From NCBI GenBank assembly GCA_963717695.1, contig CAVQWR010000006.1:558001-622000 (forward strand): DNA of 64,000 bases. The letters are read 5' to 3'. Within the stretch, counting starts at the first letter, position 1, and each line of letters begins with the position of its first letter. The stretch is from CAIWHR01 sp963717695. GTDB lineage: Bacteria; Pseudomonadota; Gammaproteobacteria; Burkholderiales; Casimicrobiaceae. Below are positions 8,322 through 16,229 of this stretch, piece after piece. The translations under genes were made by a program, and so were the position numbers. Under the pieces are notes generated by a model, which saw only the letters and a program-made list of their open reading frames with translations, did no database searches and was not told where the DNA came from.

Positions 8322-9818
8322 TCAGGCCGCGGCCTCCTGCGTCAGGAGCCACGTCGTCAAGAGCGGCACGGGGCGGCCGGTTGCGCCCTTCTCGGCGCCG
8401 TCCTTGTGCGCCACACCCGCGATGTCGAGGTGCGCCCAGTCGTATTTCTTGGTGAAGCGCGACAGGAAGCACGCGGCGGTGATGCTGCCGCCTGCACGGC
8501 CCGCGACGTTGGCGAAATCGGCGAAATTGCTCTTGAGCCCGTCCTGATAGTCGTCCCACAGCGGCAGCTGCCACGCGCGGTCGAAGGCGTCGTCGCCCGC
8601 GGTGAGGAGCGCGCGCGCAAGCGCGTCGCTGTTGCTGAACACGCCGCAGGCGACGTGCCCGAGCGCGATCACCATCGCCCCGGTCAGGGTTGCGATGTCG
8701 ACGACCGCCTCGGGCTCGAAGCGCTCCGCGTAGGTGAGCGCGTCGGCCAGGATCAGCCGGCCCTCGGCATCCGTGTTGAGCACCTCGATCGTCTGGCCCG
8801 ACATGCTGGTGACGATGTCGCCCGGCTTGGTGGCGCGGCCCGACGGCAGGTTCTCGCAGGCGGCAACGAGCCCGACCACGTTGACCTTGGCCTTCAGCTC
8901 GACGATCGCGCGGAGCGTGCCGAACACGCTCGCCGCGCCGCACATGTCGAACTTCATGTGGTCCATGTCCGGCGCCGGCTTGATCGAGATGCCGCCGCTG
9001 TCGAACGTGATGCCCTTGCCGACCAGCACCGCCGGGCGCTGCTTGCGCGCGCTGCCGTTGTATTCGAAGACGATGAAGCGCGGCGGCTCCTCGCTGCCGT
9101 TGGTGACCGACAGGAACGAGCCCATCTTGAGCTCCTCGATCTGCTTACGGTCAAGTACCGTGACCTTGAGATCGGGAAACTCCTGCGCCATTTCGAGCGC
9201 GCGCTCGCCGAGGTAGGTCGGCGTGCAGATGTTGCCGGGGAGGTTGCCGAGGTCGCGCGCGAGGTCCATCCCGTGCGCGATCGCGAGGCCCCGCGCGGCG
9301 GCGGCTTCGCCGTCGTCGAGATCGGAGCGCTGGGGCACGGACAGCGTGAGCTTCCGGAGCGGACGGCGGACGTCGACCTTTTCGCTTTTCAGGCGATCGA
9401 AGCGGTAGACCGCCTCCATCGCGACGACGACCGCATGCTCGACCCGCCACGCCACTTCCCGCCGCTTGACCTTTTCCTCGGTCAGATAGATGACGGCCTC
9501 GTAGGATCCCGTCTCGTTCAGGAGCTTCACCGCGGACTTCACGGCCGAGCGGAATTCCTTGTCCCGGAAATCACGCTCCTTGCCGAGGCCGACGAGCAGC
9601 ACGCGATCGGCGAGGGTGCCACGGACATTGTGCAGAAGGAGCGTCGCGCCGAGTCGGCCCTCCATGTCCCCGCGGCGGATGATTTCGCTGATATAACCGT
9701 TCGACGCCCGATCGATCAGCTCGGCGGACAATGACAGTTTCCGGTTGTCGAAAACACCGACGACGACGCACGCGCTCCGCTGCTTCTCGGGACTGCCACT
9801 TTTTATGGTAAATTCCAT
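8322..9818 (-). CDS. pepA: Leucyl aminopeptidase (M17)
   Basis: A 498-residue cytosolic aminopeptidase, close to the 503 residues of E. coli PepA. The catalytic domain shows GKGITFDSGG with the metal-binding Lys and Asp, DMCGAASV, and the family signature NTDAEGRLILADAL. It releases N-terminal residues from peptides and uses two metal ions; in E. coli PepA also binds DNA (XerC/D resolution, carAB control), which cannot be inferred here. A GGAAGG site lies before the ATG at 9816-9818. It heads the pepA-holC unit and is divergent from lptF, the standard arrangement. Confidence 0.96.
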   Translation of the reverse strand: MEFTIKSGSPEKQRSACVVVGVFDNRKLSLSAELIDRASNGYISEIIRRGDMEGRLGATLLLHNVRGTLADRVLLVGLGKERDFRDKEFRSAVKSAVKLLNETGSYEAVIYLTEEKVKRREVAWRVEHAVVVAMEAVYRFDRLKSEKVDVRRPLRKLTLSVPQRSDLDDGEAAAARGLAIAHGMDLARDLGNLPGNICTPTYLGERALEMAQEFPDLKVTVLDRKQIEELKMGSFLSVTNGSEEPPRFIVFEYNGSARKQRPAVLVGKGITFDSGGISIKPAPDMDHMKFDMCGAASVFGTLRAIVELKAKVNVVGLVAACENLPSGRATKPGDIVTSMSGQTIEVLNTDAEGRLILADALTYAERFEPEAVVDIATLTGAMVIALGHVACGVFSNSDALARALLTAGDDAFDRAWQLPLWDDYQDGLKSNFADFANVAGRAGGSITAACFLSRFTKKYDWAHLDIAGVAHKDGAEKGATGRPVPLLTTWLLTQEAAA

Positions 9819-9873
9819 CGCGACACCCTTCCCCCAGGATCTTGATTCTTTTCAGTTGAGCGGCCTGGCTGCC

Positions 9874-9906
9874 ATTATTGGCAAAACGGCCTGAAAAAGT
9901 CAAAAT
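9874..9906. promoter_or_regulatory. Overlapping divergent promoters of pepA and lptF
   Basis: For pepA (minus strand) TTGACT at 9898-9903 and AATAAT at 9874-9879 are 18 bases apart. For lptF (plus strand) TTGGCA at 9878-9883 and CAAAAT at 9901-9906 are 17 apart. The two sets interleave, so the polymerases would exclude each other. The lptF promoter would start transcription about 6 bases before its ATG. These are sequence matches only. Confidence 0.4.
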
Positions 9907-9918
9907 TCTTCCGCTGTC

Positions 9919-11016
9919 ATGATTTTCCGGCGCAGTCTGGTGCGCGAGCTGACCGCAACCGTGGTCGGGCTTTTCATCGTTCTGCTCGCGATCCTTTTCA
10001 CCAACCTCGTCCTGCGGCTCCTGGCGCAGGCGGCCGGCGGCGCGGTGGCGCCCGAGGGCATTCTTGCGTTGCTCGGATTCAACGCATTGTTTTATTTCAA
10101 TATTCTACTTTCGGTCGCGCTGTTCCTCACGGTACTGCTGACGCTTTCGCGGTGGTATCGCGACAGCGAGATGATTGTCTGGTTTACCTCGGGCCAGAGC
10201 CTCGCCAACTGCCTCCCGCCGATCCTCGCGTTCGCGGCGCCATTCCTGCTCGCAATCGTCGTTCTTTCATTTTTCCTGTCGCCGTGGGCCGAGCAGCGCA
10301 AGGTCGAATATCAAAGGCAACTCGAGTCCAAGGATGAGATCGCGCTGGTGACGCCCGGGCTGTTCCGCGAATTCCGGCGTGCAAATCTGGTGGTTTTCGT
10401 CGAAAGCATCAATTCCTTCGACGGCAAGATCCGCAACGTTTTCCTGCACTCGGTGGACGAGGGCAAGGACACGACAACGGTCGCGCGCGAGGGCACGCTC
10501 GAGGAAGCGCCGAATGGCGACCGATTCATCGTGCTGTCCGACGGACGACGCTACGAAGGCAAGGCCGGTTCTTCCGATTTCCGCGTCGTCGAATTCGACA
10601 AGCTCGGGCACCGGATCGAGCCCGCGGAACTGAGAAAGCTTCCGCTTTCGACCAAGGCGATCCCCACCCCCGAGCTCATGGTCGCCGACGGCAAGGTCGA
10701 GCAGGCGGAGCTCTTCTGGCGCATCTCGGTGCCGATTTCGGCGCTGGTGCTGGTGCTCCTCGCCGTGCCGCTCGCGTACGTGAATCCGCGGATGGGCCGC
10801 TCGTTCAACCTCATCACCGCGGCGTTCCTCTACCTTCTCTACAGCAACTGCCTCAACATCGTGCAGAGCTTCATCGCGCAGGGAAAGCTCGGCTTCTGGG
10901 CCGGGCTCGCGCTGCCGCACGTGATCGCCATCGCTGTCGTGATGCTGCTCTTCGGGCAGCGACTCTCGTTCGCCGGCCTCTTCAGCCGGCGCCCGCGCGC
11001 CTCGGGCATCGAATGA
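9919..11016 (+). CDS. lptF: LPS export ABC transporter permease LptF
   Basis: A 365-residue inner-membrane protein of the LptF/LptG (YjgP/YjgQ) family, with six predicted membrane helices: a pair near the N-terminus, one near residue 100, a long periplasmic beta-rich domain (about 130-260) and three C-terminal helices. With LptG and the ATPase LptB it extracts lipopolysaccharide from the inner membrane and passes it to LptC/LptA. The segment VAREGTLEEAPNGDRFIVL lies in the periplasmic jellyroll domain. It overlaps lptG by four bases (ATGA), indicating translational coupling. The reading frame is intact. Confidence 0.95.
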   Translation: MIFRRSLVRELTATVVGLFIVLLAILFTNLVLRLLAQAAGGAVAPEGILALLGFNALFYFNILLSVALFLTVLLTLSRWYRDSEMIVWFTSGQSLANCLPPILAFAAPFLLAIVVLSFFLSPWAEQRKVEYQRQLESKDEIALVTPGLFREFRRANLVVFVESINSFDGKIRNVFLHSVDEGKDTTTVAREGTLEEAPNGDRFIVLSDGRRYEGKAGSSDFRVVEFDKLGHRIEPAELRKLPLSTKAIPTPELMVADGKVEQAELFWRISVPISALVLVLLAVPLAYVNPRMGRSFNLITAAFLYLLYSNCLNIVQSFIAQGKLGFWAGLALPHVIAIAVVMLLFGQRLSFAGLFSRRPRASGIE

Positions 11017-12089
11017 AGACGCTGACGCGCTACATCGGGCGCGAGCTGCTCGCCGCGATCCTGCTGATCTTCGCGGCACTGGTGAGCCTGTTCGCCTTCT
11101 TCGCGCTGATCCACGAGCTGGGCGACGTCGGCCGCGGCAACTACACGCTGTCGACGGCGCTCATCTACGTGGCGCTGCAGCTGCCTTCCCTTGCGTACGA
11201 GCTCTTTCCCGTGGCGGCGCTCATCGGAACGCTGTTCGCGCTGGCGCAGCTCGTCAGCAATTCCGAGTACACGGTGATGCGCGCGTCGGGCGCGTCGCTG
11301 CTGCAGGTCGTCTGGGCGCTGGTGCGCGTCGGCATCCCGCTCGCGCTCGCGACGTTCCTCGCCGGCGAGTTCGTGGCGCCACCCGCGGAACGCCTCGCCC
11401 AGCAGATCCGCGGACCGGCAATGGGCGATGCGCCGCGCATCGTCGCGCGCCAGTTCCAGTCGGGCTTCTGGTTCAAGCAGGACCGGACGTTCGTCAACAT
11501 CCGCAGCGTGCTGAACGACATGACGCTGCTCGGCGTGCGCATCTACGAGTTCGACAAGGAGCTCCGCCTCATCGCCGTGCGCGTCGCCGAGACGGGGCGC
11601 TTCAGCGGCAACGGGCAGTGGCAGCTCGGCAACGTGAAGACGACGCTCCTGACCGCGGACGGCGCGACCTCTTCCGAGGAGCCGAGCTGGGTGTGGGAAA
11701 CGGTGCTGAAACCGTCGCTCCTCAGCGTCTACCAGGTCGCGCCCGAGCGGCTGGAGCTGGGCGCGCTCTACGACAACATCCGCTCGCTCGGCGGCCAGAA
11801 GACATCGCGCTTCGAGATCGCGTTCTGGAACAAGGTGTTCTATCCGGCCGGCGTGATCGTCATGATGCTGCTGGCGCTGCCGTTCTCGTATTTCCAGCGC
11901 CGCGCGGGCGGTGTCGGCTTCCGCATCTTCGTCGGCACGATCCTCGGCCTCGCGTTCTTCCTGATCGGACGGCTCTTCAGCAATCTCGGCGTGCTGAACG
12001 ACTGGCCGCCGCTTTTCTCCGCGGTCTTCCCGCTCGTGATGTTCATCGTGGTTACCGCATCCCTCCTCTGGTGGCTGGAGCGGCGCTAG
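11013..12089 (+). CDS. lptG: LPS export ABC transporter permease LptG
   Basis: A 358-residue partner of LptF, with the same layout: N-terminal helices, FPVAALIGTLFALAQL and SEYTVMRASG segments typical of LptG, a periplasmic jellyroll domain and three C-terminal helices ending RLFSNLGVLNDWPP. It forms the heterodimeric membrane channel of the LPS exporter with LptF. The start overlaps the lptF stop. The unit ends at the bidirectional terminator at 12118-12150. The frame is intact. Confidence 0.95.
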   Translation: MKTLTRYIGRELLAAILLIFAALVSLFAFFALIHELGDVGRGNYTLSTALIYVALQLPSLAYELFPVAALIGTLFALAQLVSNSEYTVMRASGASLLQVVWALVRVGIPLALATFLAGEFVAPPAERLAQQIRGPAMGDAPRIVARQFQSGFWFKQDRTFVNIRSVLNDMTLLGVRIYEFDKELRLIAVRVAETGRFSGNGQWQLGNVKTTLLTADGATSSEEPSWVWETVLKPSLLSVYQVAPERLELGALYDNIRSLGGQKTSRFEIAFWNKVFYPAGVIVMMLLALPFSYFQRRAGGVGFRIFVGTILGLAFFLIGRLFSNLGVLNDWPPLFSAVFPLVMFIVVTASLLWWLERR

Positions 12090-12117
12090 CGGAACGAATC
12101 CGCCCCGAGGAAGAACG

Positions 12118-12150
12118 AAAAAAATCCCGGCGGAGGCCGGGATTCTTTGG
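12118..12150. terminator. Bidirectional terminator between lptG and rpmA
   Basis: A nine-base-pair stem (12123-12131 with 12136-12144) with a GGAG loop. On the minus strand it is followed by seven T, so it is a strong intrinsic terminator for rplU-rpmA; on the plus strand the following TTCTTT makes it a weaker one for lptFG. Confidence 0.85.
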
Positions 12151-12167
12151 GTTGCGCGCGAGACGCG

Positions 12168-12431
12168 TCAGGCGGCGACCGGCAGGACGTTCGCGATCTT
12201 CTTCTTGTCCTTGCCCTTGGTCACGAACGAGACCTGGCCGTTGATCAGCGCGAAGAGCGTGTGATCCTTGCCCATGCCGACGTTCGTGCCGGCGTGGATC
12301 TTGGTGCCGCGCTGGCGGATGATGATGCTGCCCGCCGTGATCACCTCGCCGCCGTACGTCTTGACGCCGAGGCGCTTCGATTCCGAATCGCGGCCGTTGC
12401 GCGAGCTGCCGCCTGCTTTTTTGTGTGCCAT
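12168..12431 (-). CDS. rpmA: 50S ribosomal protein L27
   Basis: An 87-residue protein of the large ribosomal subunit; its start MAHKKAGGSSRNGRDS is the universal L27 signature. The flexible N-terminus reaches the peptidyl-transferase centre. It lies 13 bases after rplU on the same strand, forming the usual rplU-rpmA pair, and ends just before an intrinsic terminator. Confidence 0.98.
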   Translation of the reverse strand: MAHKKAGGSSRNGRDSESKRLGVKTYGGEVITAGSIIIRQRGTKIHAGTNVGMGKDHTLFALINGQVSFVTKGKDKKKIANVLPVAA

Positions 12432-12444
12432 GGTGGTCGCTCCG

Positions 12445-12756
12445 TCAGCCTGCGATGCTGTCGATCGACAGCTCCGTGTATCCCTGGCGATGCCCCTGGT
12501 GCTTCTGGTAGTGCTTGCGCCGGCGCATCTTGAAGATCGAGATCTTCTCGCCGCGACCGTGCGACAGGACCGTCGCCTTGACCGTCGCGCCCGCGACGAT
12601 GGGCTGGCCGAGACGGACGCTTTCGCCCTCGCCGACCATCAGCACCTGGTCGAGCACGACTTCGGCGCCGACGTCCGCCGGCAGGAGCTCGACCTTGATT
12701 TTCTCGCCCGGGGCAACCTTGTACTGCTTGCCGCCGGTTTTAATGACCGCGTACAT
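12445..12756 (-). CDS. rplU: 50S ribosomal protein L21
   Basis: A 103-residue large-subunit protein, the standard length. It starts MYAVIKTGGKQYKV and contains the KMRRRKHYQKHQGHRQ segment that binds 23S rRNA. It is first in the rplU-rpmA operon, driven by the strong promoter at 12813-12841. Confidence 0.98.
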   Translation of the reverse strand: MYAVIKTGGKQYKVAPGEKIKVELLPADVGAEVVLDQVLMVGEGESVRLGQPIVAGATVKATVLSHGRGEKISIFKMRRRKHYQKHQGHRQGYTELSIDSIAG

Positions 12757-13143
12757 GACGTGACTCCGCTGTTCACTGAAGCTGTTCCCGCGACGACCGC
12801 GGAAAGCCTTTCATTATAAACACTTGCGCCAAACACCGCAACCCGCCTTTTGGACCCTGCGACCGCGGGGGCGCCGGCGCGGGAAGGCACCCGTCGTGCC
12901 GGCACGCCGTGGGCCCGGACAAGCCGGCGGAAAATGCGGCAATATCGCGTAGCGGGCGGGATTCCGAACGGGGCGCGACCAGCGTCCGCCGAACGAAATC
13001 ATGCTCTTGCGCAAAGTCTCATTGGCGCGTTCGGCTACAATCCGGCCCGAATTGCGCAACGCCCCAGCGCACGCCGCCGCCCCGCGCCTCAAGCCGCGGC
13101 GGCAGCGCGCCCAGGCCCGGCGCCAACCCTACCTGCAACCGGC
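12757..13143. other. Divergent intergenic region between rplU and ispB
   Basis: This 387-base stretch holds the rplU promoter near its left side. On the plus strand a TACAAT hexamer near 13034-13039 may be a -10 box for ispB, but no good -35 lies at the right distance. I see no convincing small gene, riboswitch or structured RNA in the rest. Confidence 0.5.
12813..12841 (-). promoter_or_regulatory. Strong sigma-70 promoter for rplU-rpmA
   Basis: On the minus strand TTGCGG (12836-12841) and TATAAT (12813-12818) are separated by exactly 17 bases, about 57 bases before the rplU start. The -10 is perfect and the -35 matches four of six positions, as fits a ribosomal protein operon. Confidence 0.75.
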
Positions 13144-14112
13144 GTGACCAAAGATCCCATTCCGTTCCTTTCACCGTCCGACCGGTCCGAAATCGACCGC
13201 CGCCTCCGCGCGAGCCTCGATTCCGACGTCGCACTGATCGGCCAGATCGCCGAGTACATCATCGGCAACGGCGGCAAGCGGCTGCGCCCGGCGCTCGTGC
13301 TGCACGCGTCGCGCGCCTGCGGCTACACCGGCACGGACCACTACCTGCTCGGCGCGGTGATGGAGATGATCCACACGGCGACGCTGCTGCACGACGACGT
13401 CGTCGACGAGTCGGACCTGCGCCGCGGCCACGCCACGGCGAACGCGGAGTTCGGCAACGCCGCATCGGTGCTGGTCGGCGACTTTCTCTATTCGCGCGCG
13501 TTCCAGATGATGGTCGCGCTGGGCTCGGTGCGCGTGCTGGAGATCCTGTCGCAGGCGACCAACGTCGTCGCCAAGGGCGAGGTGCTGCAGCTCATGAACG
13601 CGGGCAATCCCGACATCGACGAATCGGATTATCTCGGCGTGATCCAGCGCAAGACGGCGAAGCTCTTCGAAGCCGCGGCGCAGCTCGGCGCCGTGCTGGG
13701 TGGGGCCGATGCGGAGCGCGAGGCAGCGCTGGCCGCCTACGGACTGCACCTCGGCATCGCCTTCCAGCTCGTCGACGACGTGCTCGACTATTCGGGCGAC
13801 CTCGAGGAGATCGGCAAGAACCTGGGCGACGATCTTGCCGAAGGCAAGATGACGCTGCCGCTGATCCGCGCGATGGCGGTCGGCGGTCCCGAGGACGCGG
13901 CGTTCATTCGCCACGCCGTCACCGGCGGGCGGATCACCGAATTCAGGCCCGTGATGGACATCCTCGTCCGGACGCGCGCCCTCGATTACACGCGGGAACG
14001 CGCTGCGCGCGAGGCGGCGTCGGCCGTAGCGCTCGCGGAGACGCTTCCCGTTTCGCCGCACCGGCAAACTCTGCTAGAATTGGCGTCCTTTGCCGCCCGG
14101 CGGACGTTCTGA
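13144..14112 (+). CDS. ispB: Polyprenyl diphosphate synthase (octaprenyl type)
   Basis: Builds the long isoprenoid side chain of ubiquinone by adding isopentenyl units to an allylic diphosphate. The 322 residues contain GGKRLRP near 43-49, the first aspartate-rich motif DDVVD at 84-88 and a second, DDVLD, near residue 205, defining a trans-prenyl synthase. The length matches IspB. I chose the GTG at 13144 because the family similarity begins there; the frame is open well upstream in GC-rich noncoding-like sequence, so the exact start is uncertain. It reads in the direction of tRNA-Pro, 104 bases downstream. Confidence 0.88.
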   Translation: MTKDPIPFLSPSDRSEIDRRLRASLDSDVALIGQIAEYIIGNGGKRLRPALVLHASRACGYTGTDHYLLGAVMEMIHTATLLHDDVVDESDLRRGHATANAEFGNAASVLVGDFLYSRAFQMMVALGSVRVLEILSQATNVVAKGEVLQLMNAGNPDIDESDYLGVIQRKTAKLFEAAAQLGAVLGGADAEREAALAAYGLHLGIAFQLVDDVLDYSGDLEEIGKNLGDDLAEGKMTLPLIRAMAVGGPEDAAFIRHAVTGGRITEFRPVMDILVRTRALDYTRERAAREAASAVALAETLPVSPHRQTLLELASFAARRTF

Positions 14113-14216
14113 TTTCGTCGGCGCCGGCAGGGCAAACGACCCGCGAAACACGCAGTTCTCCCGACGCGGGGATGCCCGCAGGACGCGCCACACCGGCGCG
14201 GGAATACCGGAGCACC

Positions 14217-14293
14217 CGGGGTGTAGCTTAGCCTGGTAGAGCGCTACGTTCGGGACGTAGAGGCCGGAGGTTCAAATCCTCTCACCCCGACCA
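14217..14293 (+). tRNA. tRNA-Pro (anticodon CGG)
   Basis: A 77-base cloverleaf: acceptor CGGGGTG (14217-14223) pairs with CACCCCG (14283-14289), the anticodon stem CTACG/CGTAG encloses the loop TTCGGGA, giving anticodon CGG, which reads the proline codon CCG. The T loop reads TTCAAAT and the encoded 3' end is ACCA. CCG is expected to be a frequent codon in this GC-rich genome. Confidence 0.97.
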
Positions 14294-14299
14294 GACTTT

Positions 14300-14319
14300 C
14301 CCGCGCGAATCCGCGCGGG
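14300..14319 (+). terminator. Hairpin after tRNA-Pro
   Basis: An eight-base-pair GC stem (14300-14307 with 14312-14319) with a four-base loop starts 7 bases after the tRNA. It is followed by a mixed TCGATCTT stretch rather than a clean T-run, so termination is likely but not certain. Confidence 0.45.
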
Positions 14320-14445
14320 TCGATCTTCCCTCGCCTGTCTCAAACGCTGACGCCGATGGCGCCTGGCACGCCCGCGCGGAGTGTCGTACCGGACGGCATC
14401 GATAGCGTCGTCCGGCCGCGGAATCCGCACGCACGCCCCGCCGCG

Positions 14446-15918
14446 TCAGGACTCGCCCGGTCGACGCCCGTAGATGTCGTCGAAGCGGACGATGTCGTCC
14501 TCGCCGAGATACGCGCCGCACTGCACTTCGATGATCGCGAGCCGCTCGGTGCCCGGATTGGCGAGCCGGTGCCGCGTCAGCGGCGGGATGAACGTCGATT
14601 CGTTCGGATGCACGTCGAAGACGGCCTCGTCGCGGGTCACGCGCGCGACCCCGCTCACGACGACCCAGTGCTCGCTGCGGTGGTGGTGCAGCTGCAGCGA
14701 GAGCGCGGCGCCGGGTTTGACGTCGATGCGCTTGATCTTGTAGCCGGGCACTTCCTCCAGGACGGTGTAGGTGCCCCACGGCCGCACCACGGTCCGATGC
14801 GTCCGGTACGCCTCGTGGCCGCGGGACTTCAACTCGCCGACCACTTCCTTGACGCGCTGCACGTGATCGCGATGCGCGACCAGCACCGCATCGGGCGTGT
14901 CGACGATCACGAGGTCCTCGACGCCGACGGTCGCGACGATGCGATCCTGCGCGTGGACGTAGGTCCTGCGCGTGTCGATGCAGATGCGATCCCCCTGACC
15001 GCGGTTGCCGAGGTCGTCGGGCTCGGAAAGCGTTGCGACCGCCTCCCACGACCCCACGTCGCTCCAGTCGAACGCACCCCGCACCAGGACGACCTCGCCC
15101 CGCGCCGCCGCCGGCTCCATGACCGCGAAATCGATCGAGATGTCCGGCATCGCGGCGAACAGCGTCGCGTCGATTTCGAACGTCGTGGCCGGCGCCTGCG
15201 CCTCGATCTGGGCCGCGATCGGCAGCGCGGCCGCGAGCACCTGCGGCGCGTGCCGCTCGAGCGCCGCGAGGATCGCGCGCGGCGTGAAGGCGAACATGCC
15301 GGAGTTCCAGAGAAAATTCCCCGCCGCGCAATAGTGCTGCGCCGTCGCGAGCGGCGGCTTTTCGACGAAGCGGCGGGCAACATAGGCCGCCGGAATGCGC
15401 CCCGCGTCGCCAAGCGCGTCGCCAAACTCGATGTAGCCGAAGCCGGTTTCCGGGTGCGTGGGCGTGATGCCGAAGGTGACGAGCCGTCCCTGGCGTGCCC
15501 ATTCGACCGCGGTCGTCACTGCGCTCGCGAAGGCGGCCTGGTCGCGGATCAGATGGTCCGACGGCAGCACCAGCAGCACGCTGTCCTCGTGTCCATGGGC
15601 CCGGGCCCAGATCGCGCCCAGCGCGATGGCAGGCGCGGTATTGCGCCCGAACGGCTCGAGCAGGAACACCGGGTCGCGCGGCGCGCTGCTTCCGATGCCC
15701 GCGTAGACGTCGGCCACCTGCCGGCTGTACGAGCGACTGGTGATCGTCGTCAGCGCAGCGACGCCTTGCAGCTGCATGGCCCGCCGCGCGGTCTTGGCGA
15801 GCAGCGTGTCGCCGTCAGGAAGCGCGATGAACGGCTTCGGCACGGTCTCGCGCGACAGTGGCCAGAGACGCGTGCCCGCTCCTCCTGCCAGTATCAAGGG
15901 AAGGAGGGGACAGGTCAT
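14446..15918 (-). CDS. manC: Mannose-1-phosphate guanylyltransferase / mannose-6-phosphate isomerase
   Basis: A 490-residue bifunctional enzyme of the ManC/AlgA type. The N-terminal nucleotidyltransferase domain carries GGAGTRLWPLSR near residue 14 and the FVEKP motif; the C-terminal type II isomerase domain is a cupin with LHHHRSEHWVVV, the metal-binding histidines. It converts fructose 6-phosphate to mannose 6-phosphate and mannose 1-phosphate to GDP-mannose, a precursor for polysaccharide. The missing middle step is supplied by the divergent phosphomannomutase gene at 16230. The start at 15918 is set by the conserved N-terminus. The frame is intact. Confidence 0.94.
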   Translation of the reverse strand: MTCPLLPLILAGGAGTRLWPLSRETVPKPFIALPDGDTLLAKTARRAMQLQGVAALTTITSRSYSRQVADVYAGIGSSAPRDPVFLLEPFGRNTAPAIALGAIWARAHGHEDSVLLVLPSDHLIRDQAAFASAVTTAVEWARQGRLVTFGITPTHPETGFGYIEFGDALGDAGRIPAAYVARRFVEKPPLATAQHYCAAGNFLWNSGMFAFTPRAILAALERHAPQVLAAALPIAAQIEAQAPATTFEIDATLFAAMPDISIDFAVMEPAAARGEVVLVRGAFDWSDVGSWEAVATLSEPDDLGNRGQGDRICIDTRRTYVHAQDRIVATVGVEDLVIVDTPDAVLVAHRDHVQRVKEVVGELKSRGHEAYRTHRTVVRPWGTYTVLEEVPGYKIKRIDVKPGAALSLQLHHHRSEHWVVVSGVARVTRDEAVFDVHPNESTFIPPLTRHRLANPGTERLAIIEVQCGAYLGEDDIVRFDDIYGRRPGES

Positions 15919-16229
15919 CTTGGAGGGCTTGGCGAAGATTGGACGGGGGCGCGCAAGCCGTCGGGGTCTGGCAAGGAACGGGCGCGTCGGCCGGCGATTC
16001 GTGGCGATGGCATGCTGCCGATCACCCGATGCGCCAGCCTCGAAACGACTCGCGCTGCACCCCGGTGACGCCGCGCCGTGAACGCCGCACCGGAGGCCGA
16101 CGCAGGTTAGCTTTCCCTCCATGCCCAGTCAAGGCCGGTCCCGCGCAACGTCCGGTTTCCGTAGTGCGCCGCACGATGCGCGATGGACGCCGCGACGCAA
16201 TGCCGGGCACGCCGGGTAGAATCGAATCC
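15919..16229. other. Divergent intergenic region between manC and the phosphomannomutase gene
   Basis: This 311-base stretch separates two genes of GDP-mannose synthesis that are read outward. Apart from the -10 box at 16217-16222 I see no repeat, terminator or convincing small gene. Confidence 0.5.
16217..16222 (+). promoter_or_regulatory. -10 box immediately before the phosphomannomutase gene
   Basis: TAGAAT ends 7 bases before the ATG at 16230, so transcription would begin within a base or two of the start codon. No Shine-Dalgarno sequence is present. It is one of several such placements in this window. Confidence 0.5.

Noticed and set aside
14217..14293. tRNA-Pro as an integration site for a genomic island
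   Set aside because: No integrase, no repeated tRNA 3' end and no change of gene character is seen on either side.
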